Below are positions 1 through 7,402 of a DNA stretch of 64,000 nucleotides, piece by piece. Both the position numbers and the translations under genes were made by a program. The stretch is from positions 434,001-498,000 of the forward strand of contig DATGLV010000024.1 in assembly GCA_035293945.1 (NCBI GenBank), written 5' to 3'. The notes below the pieces were generated by a model. It saw nothing but the letters and a program-made list of their open reading frames with translations, was not told the DNA's origin and did no database searches. Source of the DNA: VAZQ01 sp035293945. Its GTDB lineage: Bacteria > Pseudomonadota > Alphaproteobacteria > Rhizobiales > Xanthobacteraceae. Each line of letters begins with the position of its first letter. Positions within the stretch are counted from its first letter, which is position 1.

Positions 1-261
1 CGGGAAATTCCGCTCACCCAGGATGCGCGCGGGCGGCATCAGCTCGGTGGCGGGCGAGCTGTCCCGGCCAAGCGAGAGATCGAGCTCCACGAGCGGGATC
101 GACAGCACCTGCGCGATCTTGGGAAGGAACTTGGAATGCCGGCTGTCGCCGGCCTCGATCTTTTTGATCGCCGGCTGCGAAATGCCGACCCGGTTGCCGA
201 GCTGCGCCTGCGACCAGCCGAGCTGCTCGCGCCGGCGGCGGATGATCTCGCCTGGTTCCAT
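1..261 (-). CDS. XRE-family (phage repressor-like) regulator, N-terminal part
   Basis: The reverse strand encodes 87 residues from an ATG at 261 and runs off the left edge. It begins MEPGEIIRRRREQLGWSQAQ, followed by a classical helix-turn-helix (LGNRVGISQPAIKKIEAGDS, residues about 21-40). This is the DNA-binding domain of XRE/Cro-cI regulators. After the HTH comes a linker-like stretch, so the full protein may carry a LexA-type S24 C-terminal domain as in phage repressors, but that part lies outside the window. It is divergent from a GcrA-like gene, with paired half-sites in between. That arrangement suggests a lysogeny-type repressor controlling the early module to its right. Confidence 0.85.
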   Translation of the reverse strand, partial: MEPGEIIRRRREQLGWSQAQLGNRVGISQPAIKKIEAGDSRHSKFLPKIAQVLSIPLVELDLSLGRDSSPATELMPPARILGERNFP

Positions 262-318
262 GCAAGGTTCTTTCCAACGGGTCCTGAGGGTGGCGCAACG
301 CTGACCTTAGCGGCGGCC

Positions 319-378
319 ATAACCGCGGTCAATAACCTGTATTGACGTTTCGATAACGGAAGTTATCATTACGGTTAT
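319..378. promoter_or_regulatory. Operator cluster between the divergent repressor and GcrA-like gene
   Basis: Four elements built on ATAAC/GTTAT half-sites fall within 60 bp: ATAACC at 319 and 332, the inverted repeat GATAAC-GGAA-GTTATC at 352-367, and GGTTAT at 373-378. Such a cluster between a repressor and a divergent early gene is the usual cI/Cro-type operator layout. Binding is inferred from position and symmetry only. The rest of 262-565 shows no gene. Confidence 0.5.
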
Positions 379-565
379 GAGAGTCGAAGCCATGCTTGCG
401 CGTCCGCCGCCTTGAGCCGCTCGTCCGGCTTTACGCCCTTCCAAGAACAGTCCGTCGCGCCGTCCCCTCCCGCGCCAGCGACGGACCGGCGCGGCTCCCG
501 GTCTGCTCTCCGGCCGGTGAGCCGCGCCACGCCCTTTGCAGATTCAAGCCCGAAGAGGTTGTGCA

Positions 566-1225
566 ATGACCGAGGCAGATGACATCCCAATCTTGCAGGA
601 TCAGAGCCCGCCCCCTGGCGATGCCGCGGTCAAGCGCGCCCGCTTTGCGTGGAGTGCAGCCCACATCGCACTCGTGCGGCAGCGCTGGAGCGAAGGCGCG
701 AGCGCCGCCTCGATCGCCAAGGAGCTGGGCGAAGCTGTGTCGCGGTGCGCGGTGCTCGGCAAGATTCATCGCCTCAAGCTCGCCCAGCCTGAATTCAAGC
801 AGCGGCATCCGCGCAAGGAAACGGCGGTGCTCAAGCGTAAGCGGGCGCCGCGGCCGGCGCGGGCGCGCGCCGTTCGTGCCCCGAGCGCGCTGATGGCCGC
901 ATTCCAGGCCCTGGGCCTCGGCAAGGGGTTATCGCAGGTCGATCTCGGCGGCCTGCATCAGCACGCCGGCAAGGCCTTCGGCCCCGCATGCGGCCTCATG
1001 GATCTCGATGCCGCCACCTGCCGTTGGCCGCTCGGCGAGCCGAATCAATCCGATTTTGTGTTCTGCGGCGCCGCACCGTTCCGGCGCTATCCGTATTGCT
1101 TGGTCCACTGCCTCATCGCCTATCGGCCCGATGCTGCGGACGATAAGGTGAGCGCGACACAAGCGCCGATGCGTCCCGCCGTCGCGCCGCAGAGCTGCGA
1201 TGAGAGCCGCCGCCGGGCGGCGTGA
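566..1225 (+). CDS. GcrA-family regulator (phage-associated)
   Basis: The product is 219 aa. The N-terminal HTH segment (FAWSAAHIALVRQRWSEGAS, then a domain ending VLGKIHRLKL) and the C-terminal block CRWPLGEPNQSDFVFCGA...YPYCLVH match the two conserved parts of GcrA. GcrA is the alphaproteobacterial regulator that works with sigma-70 at promoters carrying GANTC methylation sites. The middle is a basic Arg/Lys/Pro linker longer than usual, so the protein exceeds the roughly 170 aa of chromosomal GcrA. I chose ATG 566 because AGAGG lies just upstream; an in-frame start at 536 would add ten unconserved residues. Its neighbours (XRE repressor, DUF1376 protein) indicate a prophage copy rather than the housekeeping cell-cycle gene. 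Confidence 0.85.
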   Translation: MTEADDIPILQDQSPPPGDAAVKRARFAWSAAHIALVRQRWSEGASAASIAKELGEAVSRCAVLGKIHRLKLAQPEFKQRHPRKETAVLKRKRAPRPARARAVRAPSALMAAFQALGLGKGLSQVDLGGLHQHAGKAFGPACGLMDLDAATCRWPLGEPNQSDFVFCGAAPFRRYPYCLVHCLIAYRPDAADDKVSATQAPMRPAVAPQSCDESRRRAA

Positions 1226-1252
1226 ATCTTTCCATATCGCCAGGGAACAAGC

Positions 1253-1915
1253 ATGGGCCGCGCCTGGATGCCGCTCTATGTCGGCGACTATCTGCGCGAT
1301 ACGCGCGATCTCAATACGCTGCAGCACGGCGCGTATCTCCTTTTGATCATGCATTATTGGCAGCACGACGCGCTGCCGACCGACGATGCGCGCCTGGCCG
1401 CGATCGCCGGCCTTTCGGTCGCACAGTGGCGGCGCATCCGCGCGGCGATCGAGGCCAAGTTCGGCGAGGGCTGGAGGCACAAGCGCATCGATGCGGAAAT
1501 CGCCAAGGTCGATCGCGCCCTGTTGCAGCGGCGCCTGGCCGGCCGGAACGGCGGGATCAAGTCGGGGATCGCGCGCGCCGTTCTCCAAGGCGAGGCGATC
1601 CTGCGGGCGGAAGCGGAGGAGAAGCGGTCGCTGGCGCGGCGCTCAAGCGGCCGGCAAGCGCAAGGTCAGGAAACCGCGAAGCCGCCGCCAACCAATCACA
1701 ATCACAGATTCGAATCTTCTCTTTCTTCTCTTTCTTCTCCTTCGTCCGGCGCGGCGCCGGCGCCGTCGGACCAAAGCTCCGCGCCCGCAAAGCCCGCAAG
1801 CGCGTGGTCGCGACGGGAGCTCGATGCCTTGTTTGCCCGGCGCAGCGCCGCCGAGAGCGGAGCGCCGAGCACGGCGCTGCCCGAAGCGCGCGAAAACAAC
1901 CAGACAGGAGATTGA
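1253..1915 (+). CDS. DUF1376 (YdaU-like) prophage protein
   Basis: The product is 220 aa. Residues 1-75 (MGRAWMPLYVGDYLRDTRDL, then LQHGAYLLLIMHYWQHDALP) are the DUF1376 signature found in phage replication regions. Its biochemical role is not established; it is usually next to phage replication or regulatory genes. The C-terminal half is low complexity (Ser, Pro and Ala runs) and probably disordered. The gene follows the GcrA-like gene by 27 bp and precedes the next ORF by 4 bp, so these three are probably one early operon. Confidence 0.8.
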   Translation: MGRAWMPLYVGDYLRDTRDLNTLQHGAYLLLIMHYWQHDALPTDDARLAAIAGLSVAQWRRIRAAIEAKFGEGWRHKRIDAEIAKVDRALLQRRLAGRNGGIKSGIARAVLQGEAILRAEAEEKRSLARRSSGRQAQGQETAKPPPTNHNHRFESSLSSLSSPSSGAAPAPSDQSSAPAKPASAWSRRELDALFARRSAAESGAPSTALPEARENNQTGD

Positions 1916-1919
1916 TCGC

Positions 1920-2504
1920 ATGGTCCGCCGCGGACGCAAACGCAAGATCGGCCTTCGCCATCCCGGCGGCACGCTGGTGCAACGGGGGGAGCTCGAGGCC
2001 AAGAGCTTTGCGGCGCTGCAGCCGCATCGGGCCTGGCTGCCGCCGGAGAAGCGCCTCGATGAGCGAGCGGCGAGCCCGTTCGGCTGTCTCAACCTGCTCG
2101 GCGTCATCAGCGATGCGCAATATCTTGCGGGCCTGCGCTACGCGGTCGTGGTCGGCCACTATCGGGCCGTCATCGAGACGCCGCGCGCGACCTCAGGCTC
2201 CGGCCGCGGCTACACCTGCGCGGGCGATCTTGCCTGCGGCCGCGACAATCCCGAGGCCTGCGAATGTCGGCGCCGCAAGGCGCGCTACGATGCGGCCTTC
2301 GCGGCTGTCCTCGAAGCGGGCCAGAAAGCGGCGCGCGCGGTCGCGCGTGTTGCGGTGCATGGCGAGCAATGTCCGCGCGGCGGGCTCGCCGATCTCAAGC
2401 GCGGCCTGGATGCGCTCGCCAGGCATTTCGGGGCGCGCAAGGCGCAGGCCGGGAATGGTCGTCACGCCTGCGTGCCGCTGCCGGCAAGGGGCGAAGCATC
2501 TTGA
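1920..2504 (+). CDS. Hypothetical phage-module protein
   Basis: The product is 194 aa with a basic N-terminus (MVRRGRKRKIGLRHPGG) and a cysteine-bearing centre (YTCAGDLACGRDNPEACECR). That centre could bind a metal, but it matches no domain I recognise. The start ATG 1920 is four bases after the stop of the DUF1376 gene and has AGGAG in front, so translation is probably coupled. The last 43 bp overlap the 3' end of the convergent membrane gene. The longer open frame upstream of 1920 is an out-of-frame shadow of the DUF1376 gene. Confidence 0.6.
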   Translation: MVRRGRKRKIGLRHPGGTLVQRGELEAKSFAALQPHRAWLPPEKRLDERAASPFGCLNLLGVISDAQYLAGLRYAVVVGHYRAVIETPRATSGSGRGYTCAGDLACGRDNPEACECRRRKARYDAAFAAVLEAGQKAARAVARVAVHGEQCPRGGLADLKRGLDALARHFGARKAQAGNGRHACVPLPARGEAS

Positions 2505-2809
2505 GCCGGCGCGCCTTGGACGCGTGCGGACCGCCGCCGCCCGCCAAGGCGTGCCAGCTGCTCGTCGGCAAAGTCGACGAGCCAGTAAATGACAGCGGCG
2601 GTGAACACCAAGACGAGCCACAGCTGCACCTCGTTCACGAGAAACCGCAGCACGGTGTCGATCGCCATCCAACCGGAGTAGACGCCCTCCGCCGGCAAGC
2701 CCAGCTCCGAGGCGAGCGTGATGCTCGGCCATTCGCCGGTCGCCCCCTGAGCCATCAGCTGGGCAACGAGGAGCATGAGACCGATCAGGAGGATCGTTCC
2801 GGCAACCAT
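2462..2809 (-). CDS. Small membrane protein
   Basis: The product is 115 aa. A first hydrophobic segment at residues 1-21 (MVAGTILLIGLMLLVAQLMA) and a second around 57-78 (LVNEVQLWLVLVFTAAVIYWL) predict two membrane spans with a short Arg-rich tail. The start ATG has GAGGAA about six bases upstream. I recognise no family. It converges with the phage-module orphan and overlaps its tail, so it marks the right edge of that module. Confidence 0.55.
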   Translation of the reverse strand: MVAGTILLIGLMLLVAQLMAQGATGEWPSITLASELGLPAEGVYSGWMAIDTVLRFLVNEVQLWLVLVFTAAVIYWLVDFADEQLARLGGRRRSARVQGAPAQDASPLAGSGTQA

Positions 2810-2998
2810 TCGCGTTCCTCCTCCATTCCCCGCCCGGATGGGACGACCTTGGCAAAGGGATGCGCCAATTTCAACAAGCTGGTGGGCGTGAATGCGCCAC
2901 TTTCGAGTTGGCTGTGCTTTAGACTAGACTTACAAGACGTAGCACCGCAAAGGCGCTTGCCGTCTGCTTTAAGTTCTCGGCTTAATCGAGGCCTGGAC

Positions 2999-3475
2999 AT
3001 GGTAAACTCGGGCACGTCCTCGGCCGCTGTGGCTTTAATCGCCGCCATGGTTACGCCTGCGCTTCTCATCCTTGCCTGCGCCTCACTTGTCGCAACTATG
3101 CTTGTGCGAATGGCGCGGGTGGTCGATCGCGCTCGCCTTCTTGCCGCGACAGTCCATGAGGGTAACTTGGAAAAGCTCGGCGCCACCCCAGACCAAGCTC
3201 GCATCGCGCTTGATCGTCATGCAAAGCGCGCACGCTATGTGGAATGGTCAATCGCCGCTCTCTACGTGAGCGTTGTCATATTCGTGTTGACGTCCCTCTC
3301 TATCGTAATCGACCACGTCACAGGCTCGCTCGGCTGGTTGCCGGCGGGGCTTGCTATCATAGGGACGCTGCCGCTGCTTGCAGGTGGAGCCTGGATGGTT
3401 GCTGAGTCGCGCTTGAGCGGAGAGCAGATTGCCGAAGAGATCCGCAATGCCCTCGCCAAATTGGAGAAACGGTAA
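2999..3475 (+). CDS. DUF2721-family membrane protein
   Basis: The product is 158 aa. It has three hydrophobic segments: residues about 9-30 (VALIAAMVTPALLILACASL), about 90-110 and about 120-140. Cytoplasmic loops are rich in Arg/Lys, including MARVVDRARLL, and the order and length match DUF2721 proteins. The function of that family is unknown. The ATG at 2999 starts the conserved part; the open frame continues upstream without conserved sequence. Its stop codon overlaps the ATG of the next gene (TAATG), indicating translational coupling. Confidence 0.7.
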   Translation: MVNSGTSSAAVALIAAMVTPALLILACASLVATMLVRMARVVDRARLLAATVHEGNLEKLGATPDQARIALDRHAKRARYVEWSIAALYVSVVIFVLTSLSIVIDHVTGSLGWLPAGLAIIGTLPLLAGGAWMVAESRLSGEQIAEEIRNALAKLEKR

Positions 3476-4050
3476 TGAGCTACTCGCCTCTCGAGCCCGA
3501 CCGTACGGCTATTCTGTTTGCCGATCTTCAGGCCGGCATCATCGAACGAAGCGTCACCAACGATGTGTCGCACCTGCGCCGGGCGGTCTCCGCGCTGGCA
3601 AAGCTTGCGCAACTTTTTGACATACCCGCGATAATCACAACGGCGCCAGCGGCGGACGGAGCCCCGAAAGTCACCCCCGAGATCGCGGCCGCGCTGGGCG
3701 AGTTGCCGCAGCACACGCGGACCACCACTGACGCCTTTCTACATCCAACAACGCGCGACTCCATTCTGAAAACCGGCCGGAACACGCTGCTGATCGCGGG
3801 GGTAGCTACGGAAATTGTCGTGCAGCACTCCGCGCTTTCCGGCGTGGCCCAAGGGCTCAATGTACAGATCGTGCTCGACGCGTGTGGTGGGCTCTCGTCC
3901 CGCACCGAAGACGCGGCGCTGCGCCGGTTAGTACAGGCGGGCGTCGTGACTACCTCGGTGCCCTCCGTCGCCGGGCAGCTCGCAGGCGAGTTTACCCAAC
4001 CGAAAGGAGGCCAGGCGATCGGCATCCTCTACGAGATGGCGTCCGGCTAG
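3475..4050 (+). CDS. Isochorismatase-fold (YcaC-like) protein, catalytic residues altered
   Basis: The product is 191 aa with the cysteine-hydrolase (isochorismatase) fold. It has the N-terminal strand AILFADLQAGI with the acidic residue at D17, the nucleophile-loop strand LLIAGVATEIVV, and YcaC-like segments after it (ALSGVAQGLNVQIVLDACGG). In active members a cysteine sits two residues after the acidic/Thr pair of that loop; here the position is Val115. The segment that normally carries the catalytic lysine has R82-T85. Hydrolysis by the standard mechanism is therefore unlikely. It may be a binding or structural protein coupled to the DUF2721 gene. Confidence 0.75.
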   Translation: MSYSPLEPDRTAILFADLQAGIIERSVTNDVSHLRRAVSALAKLAQLFDIPAIITTAPAADGAPKVTPEIAAALGELPQHTRTTTDAFLHPTTRDSILKTGRNTLLIAGVATEIVVQHSALSGVAQGLNVQIVLDACGGLSSRTEDAALRRLVQAGVVTTSVPSVAGQLAGEFTQPKGGQAIGILYEMASG

Positions 4051-4060
4051 AGCATTTCGA

Positions 4061-4393
4061 ATGAAGATCCTTGCTCTCATTGGTATAGCCCGTGGTGCTT
4101 CGATCGAGACAATCCGGGCTGAGATGGCAAACGAATTGAAGGGATCGTGGCAGCTTTTTGCAGCAGGCGTGCTTCGCGAGGCCTACGCAACCGCCGAGCC
4201 GAGCCGGGTGATTTTCGTGCTGGAAGCGGATGACACGGCCCAAGCCCATGAGCACCTGCGTAAGCTTCCGCTCGTCGCCGCGGGTCTTCTAAGTGTCGAA
4301 CTGGTGCAACTCCGGCCCTTCGTGAACTGGTCAAAGTTGTTTTCTTCTGATTGTTCCGGGCGAGACGATCGGGCAGACGAGCGCTCGCATTGA
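4061..4393 (+). CDS. Small alpha/beta-barrel-like protein (YciI/muconolactone isomerase type)
   Basis: The product is 110 aa. The pattern of a first strand (MKILALIGIA), a helix, then the strand SRVIFVLEADDTAQAHEHLR and the block KLPLVAAGLLSVELVQLRPF resembles the dimeric alpha/beta-barrel proteins that include YciI and muconolactone isomerase. That superfamily covers degradative isomerases and many uncharacterised proteins, so no substrate can be named. The start ATG is 11 bp after the isochorismatase-fold gene. The last 25 residues are Ser/Asp/Arg-rich and look like unconserved read-on. Confidence 0.55.
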   Translation: MKILALIGIARGASIETIRAEMANELKGSWQLFAAGVLREAYATAEPSRVIFVLEADDTAQAHEHLRKLPLVAAGLLSVELVQLRPFVNWSKLFSSDCSGRDDRADERSH

Positions 4394-4599
4394 AATGGCT
4401 GCCCATAGAACGGATGGAGTGCCTCGAAGGTGCGGGTGACGCCGAAGATCAAATGCGACGTGCCTGCCGCTCGCCAGCGCTCGCCGTAAGCCGCGCGTAG
4501 CGCGCCTGTTGGCAATATGCTAGCCTCCGAAGCCAATAAAATAACAACACGCGACAGCGTCCGGGCGCGGAACGGCGCGTCCGGACAGGGAGGAACCTG

Positions 4600-5499
4600 A
4601 TGCTCTACCGAGGTGCCATCGGTACCTGCGCGCCCCTGTGCGCGCTCATTTGCCGGCTCTTGGGCGTAGCCCACTTAGGTGTGCTTGGCTTCGGCCTCTC
4701 GCCGGCCGCCGCCTTCGACGATGCGCAATATCCGGCCTTCAACGGCAAATGGAATCGTCTGCCGTTTCCGGGCGCGCCGCGCACCCCGCAGCCGACCTAT
4801 GACCCGCGCAAGGGCTGGGCCGAGGCGCAGCAGGCGCCGCTCACTGCGGAATACACGGCGATCTTCAAGGCCAACGAGAAGGACCAGGCCGAAGGCGGTG
4901 CCGGCACGACGCGCGGCTACACCTGCCGCACCGGCGGCATGCCGCTCATCATGACGCTGTTCCAGCCGATGGAAATGGTGGTCCTGCCCGACACCACCTA
5001 CGTGCTGATCGACCGCAGCAATATTCAGCGACGGATCTTCACCGATGGCCGCGATTGGCCAAAGGAGATTGAGCCGGCGTACAGCGGCTACTCGATCGGC
5101 CGCTGGCTCGACACCCAAGGCAGCGGTCATTACGACACGCTGCTGGTTGAGACGCGCGCCTTCCGCGGTCCGCGCACCTATGATGCAAGCGGCCTTCCGC
5201 TCGCCTTCGATGAGCAGAGCATCATCTTCGAGCGCCTATCTCTTGATGCCGCCAACCGGAACGTGATGCACAATGAGATCACCGTCATCGACCACGGGCT
5301 GACGCGGCCCTGGACGGTGATGAAGGATTATCGCCGCGACCCGGGCAATCCGCCGGTGTTCCAGGAAGAAGTGTGCGCCGAGGGCAACCCATGGGTCCAG
5401 ATCGGTGACGAAGCCTATATGCGCAGCGCCAACGACGAGCTGATGCCGGCCAAGAAGGACCAGCCGCCGCCGGACTTGCGATACTTCAATCGGCCGTAA
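4600..5499 (+). CDS. Secreted two-cysteine family, paralogue 1 of 6
   Basis: The product is 299 aa and begins with a signal peptide (hydrophobic residues about 10-37, ending PAAAFDDAQYP). The mature part shares with the five other copies a block C-x4-GMP (TCRTGGMPLIM), the strand pattern VVLPDTTYVLID, RRIFTDGRDWP, GYSIGRWLDT, the VETR...GPRTYD region, a second conserved cysteine (EEVCAEGN) and the tail KKDQPPPDLRYF. The two invariant cysteines suggest one disulfide in an extracytoplasmic beta-rich protein. AGGGAGG lies before the ATG. The signal region here is longer than in the other copies. The function is unknown. Confidence 0.8.
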   Translation: MLYRGAIGTCAPLCALICRLLGVAHLGVLGFGLSPAAAFDDAQYPAFNGKWNRLPFPGAPRTPQPTYDPRKGWAEAQQAPLTAEYTAIFKANEKDQAEGGAGTTRGYTCRTGGMPLIMTLFQPMEMVVLPDTTYVLIDRSNIQRRIFTDGRDWPKEIEPAYSGYSIGRWLDTQGSGHYDTLLVETRAFRGPRTYDASGLPLAFDEQSIIFERLSLDAANRNVMHNEITVIDHGLTRPWTVMKDYRRDPGNPPVFQEEVCAEGNPWVQIGDEAYMRSANDELMPAKKDQPPPDLRYFNRP

Positions 5500-5610
5500 G
5501 GCCGTCTGAAATAGGGGCGCCCCTTGTGGGCGCCCGTCGACGATTGGAATGACCTCAAAAGGGGCGGCCACACGGGCCGCCCCTGCAAGAAAGGAATTCG
5601 GAGAGACCTC

Positions 5611-6420
5611 ATGCTCTACCGCGGCGCGATCGGCGCAATCGTTTTGGCCTGTCTGCTCGCGCCGCCAGGCGCGTTCGCCTTCGATCAATCCAAATACCCA
5701 GACCTCAAGGGCCAGTGGCTGCGCGTCGGCTCGCCGAACTGGGATGACGAGCATGCCCCGCTCACGCCGGAATATCAGGCGATCTTCCAGGCCAACCTGA
5801 AGGACAAGGCGGCGGGCGGGGCGGGCAATGACCCGACCTATTTCTGTATCTCGCCCGGCATGCCGCGCATCATGAATGCCTATGACCCGATGGAAGTCGT
5901 GGTCACGCCGAGCACCACCTACATCCTCATTCAGCACATCCACGATCAGCGGCGCATCTATACCGACGGGCGCAGCTTTCCCACGAACGAGGATCCGACC
6001 TATGCGGGCTATTCGGTCGGGAAATGGATCGATACCAAGGGCAGCGGCCACTATGATGCGCTCGAAGTCGAGACGCGCAATCTGAAAGGCCCGCGCCTCT
6101 ATGATGAGAGTGGGCTGCCGTTCCACGAGGATAACGAGACCGTCATCAACGAGCGCATCTATCTGGATGCCGCCGATGCGAACCTGCTGCACGACGACAT
6201 CACCGTGATGGATCACGCGCTGACGCGCCCATTCTCGGCCGCCAAGAGGTACGCGCGAGTCAATAATCCCCAGCCGGTCTGGCGCGAACAGCAATGCTCT
6301 GACTTCAATCATCATGTGCTGATCGGCAAGGAGAACTATGATGTGAACGCCGATGGCTTTTTGGTGCCGGTCAAGAAGGATCAGCCACCGCCGGACTTGA
6401 AGTATTTCAAGCGGCCGTAG
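5611..6420 (+). CDS. Secreted two-cysteine family, paralogue 2 of 6
   Basis: The product is 269 aa. The signal peptide MLYRGAIGAIVLACLLAPPG nearly repeats the start of paralogue 1, and the mature chain begins FDQSKYPDLKGQW. It has the first conserved cysteine in FCISPGMPRIM, then RRIYTDGRSFP, GYSVGKWIDTKGSG and the second cysteine in REQQCSDFN, ending KKDQPPPDLKYF. A frame extends upstream to 5524 through intergenic repeat DNA (GGGGCG...CGCCCC palindromes), but the family start at 5611 with its signal peptide is preferred. It follows paralogue 1 by about 110 bp. Confidence 0.8.
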   Translation: MLYRGAIGAIVLACLLAPPGAFAFDQSKYPDLKGQWLRVGSPNWDDEHAPLTPEYQAIFQANLKDKAAGGAGNDPTYFCISPGMPRIMNAYDPMEVVVTPSTTYILIQHIHDQRRIYTDGRSFPTNEDPTYAGYSVGKWIDTKGSGHYDALEVETRNLKGPRLYDESGLPFHEDNETVINERIYLDAADANLLHDDITVMDHALTRPFSAAKRYARVNNPQPVWREQQCSDFNHHVLIGKENYDVNADGFLVPVKKDQPPPDLKYFKRP

Positions 6421-6547
6421 GGGCAGCCCATAGCCCGTCGAAGACGGGCGTAAACGCCCTTATGTGGCTGCCGGATTCTGAAGCGATCAGAGACTGAAGA
6501 GGGGCGACCACAAGGATTGCCCCTACGAAACACCGGGAGAAACCAGC

Positions 6548-7378
6548 ATGCTCTACCGTACGACGATCGGCGCGATCGCCTCAGTGCTTGTTGTGTGCGC
6601 GCCGCTCGCGGGCGCCTTTGCGTTCGATGATTCCAAATACCCGGATTTCAACGGTCAGTGGATGCGACCGCCCGGCGTCGGCAATCAATATGATCCCAGC
6701 AAGCCGAAGGATCGCGGGCAGCATGTGCCGCTCACGCCTGAATATCAGGCGCGCTTCGAGGCCGGCCTCAAGGACCAGGAGGCGGGCGGGCAGGGCAATG
6801 ATCCGACCTATGTCTGCATTCCGGATGGCATGCCGCGCGCCATGAACGTGATCTTCCCGATGGAGATCGTGGTCACGCCCAAGACCACCTACATGATGAT
6901 CGAATACTTGACCCAATTGCGCCGCATCTACACCGACGGCCGCAAATGGCCGGAGGAATTCGAGCCGAGCTTCATGGGCTACTCGATCGGCAACTGGACC
7001 GATCCGGATGCGAGTGGCCGTTATCAGACGCTCGAGGTGGAGACGCGCTTCCTGAAAGGACCGCGCACCTTCGATCCCAGTGGCGCCCCGCTCGCCGATG
7101 ATAACCAGACCGTGGTCAAGGAGCGCCTCTTCCTCGACAAATCCAACCCGGACATTCTGCACGACGAGATCACCACCATCGATCATGCACTGACGCGCCC
7201 CTACGTGGTGATGAAGACCTTCGTGCGCGGCAAGGACCCGGTCTGGGTCGAAAGCGATTGCGCCGAAGGCAACCAGCATCTGCGCATCGGCAAGGAGAGC
7301 TACATGCTCAGCGCCGACGGATACTTGATGCCGGCCAAGAAGGGACAGAAGCCGCCGGATCTGAAATATTTCAAATAG
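6548..7378 (+). CDS. Secreted two-cysteine family, paralogue 3 of 6
   Basis: The product is 276 aa. The signal peptide (MLYRTTIGAIASVLVVCAPL...GAFA) is followed by FDDSKYPDFNGQW. The family blocks are all present: VCIPDGMPRAM, VVTPKTTYMMIEY, RRIYTDGRKWP, GYSIGNWTDPD, VETRFLKGPRTFD, the second cysteine in ESDCAEGN, and KKGQKPPDLKYF. The preceding 127 bp hold a repeat with CCCGTCGAAGACGGGCG that is related to the one at 36.6 kb. As in the other copies, nothing resembles a catalytic triad or cofactor motif. Confidence 0.8.
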   Translation: MLYRTTIGAIASVLVVCAPLAGAFAFDDSKYPDFNGQWMRPPGVGNQYDPSKPKDRGQHVPLTPEYQARFEAGLKDQEAGGQGNDPTYVCIPDGMPRAMNVIFPMEIVVTPKTTYMMIEYLTQLRRIYTDGRKWPEEFEPSFMGYSIGNWTDPDASGRYQTLEVETRFLKGPRTFDPSGAPLADDNQTVVKERLFLDKSNPDILHDEITTIDHALTRPYVVMKTFVRGKDPVWVESDCAEGNQHLRIGKESYMLSADGYLMPAKKGQKPPDLKYFK

Positions 7379-7402
7379 GTCTCGATAACCGGGGAGGTCG
7401 GG

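Noticed and set aside
566..1225. Treating the GcrA homologue as the housekeeping cell-cycle regulator
   Set aside because: Its neighbours are phage-type genes and its linker is unusually long.
1222..2592. A 456-codon frame overlapping the DUF1376 and following genes
   Set aside because: Very Arg/Ala-rich and out of frame with two supported genes with ribosome sites.
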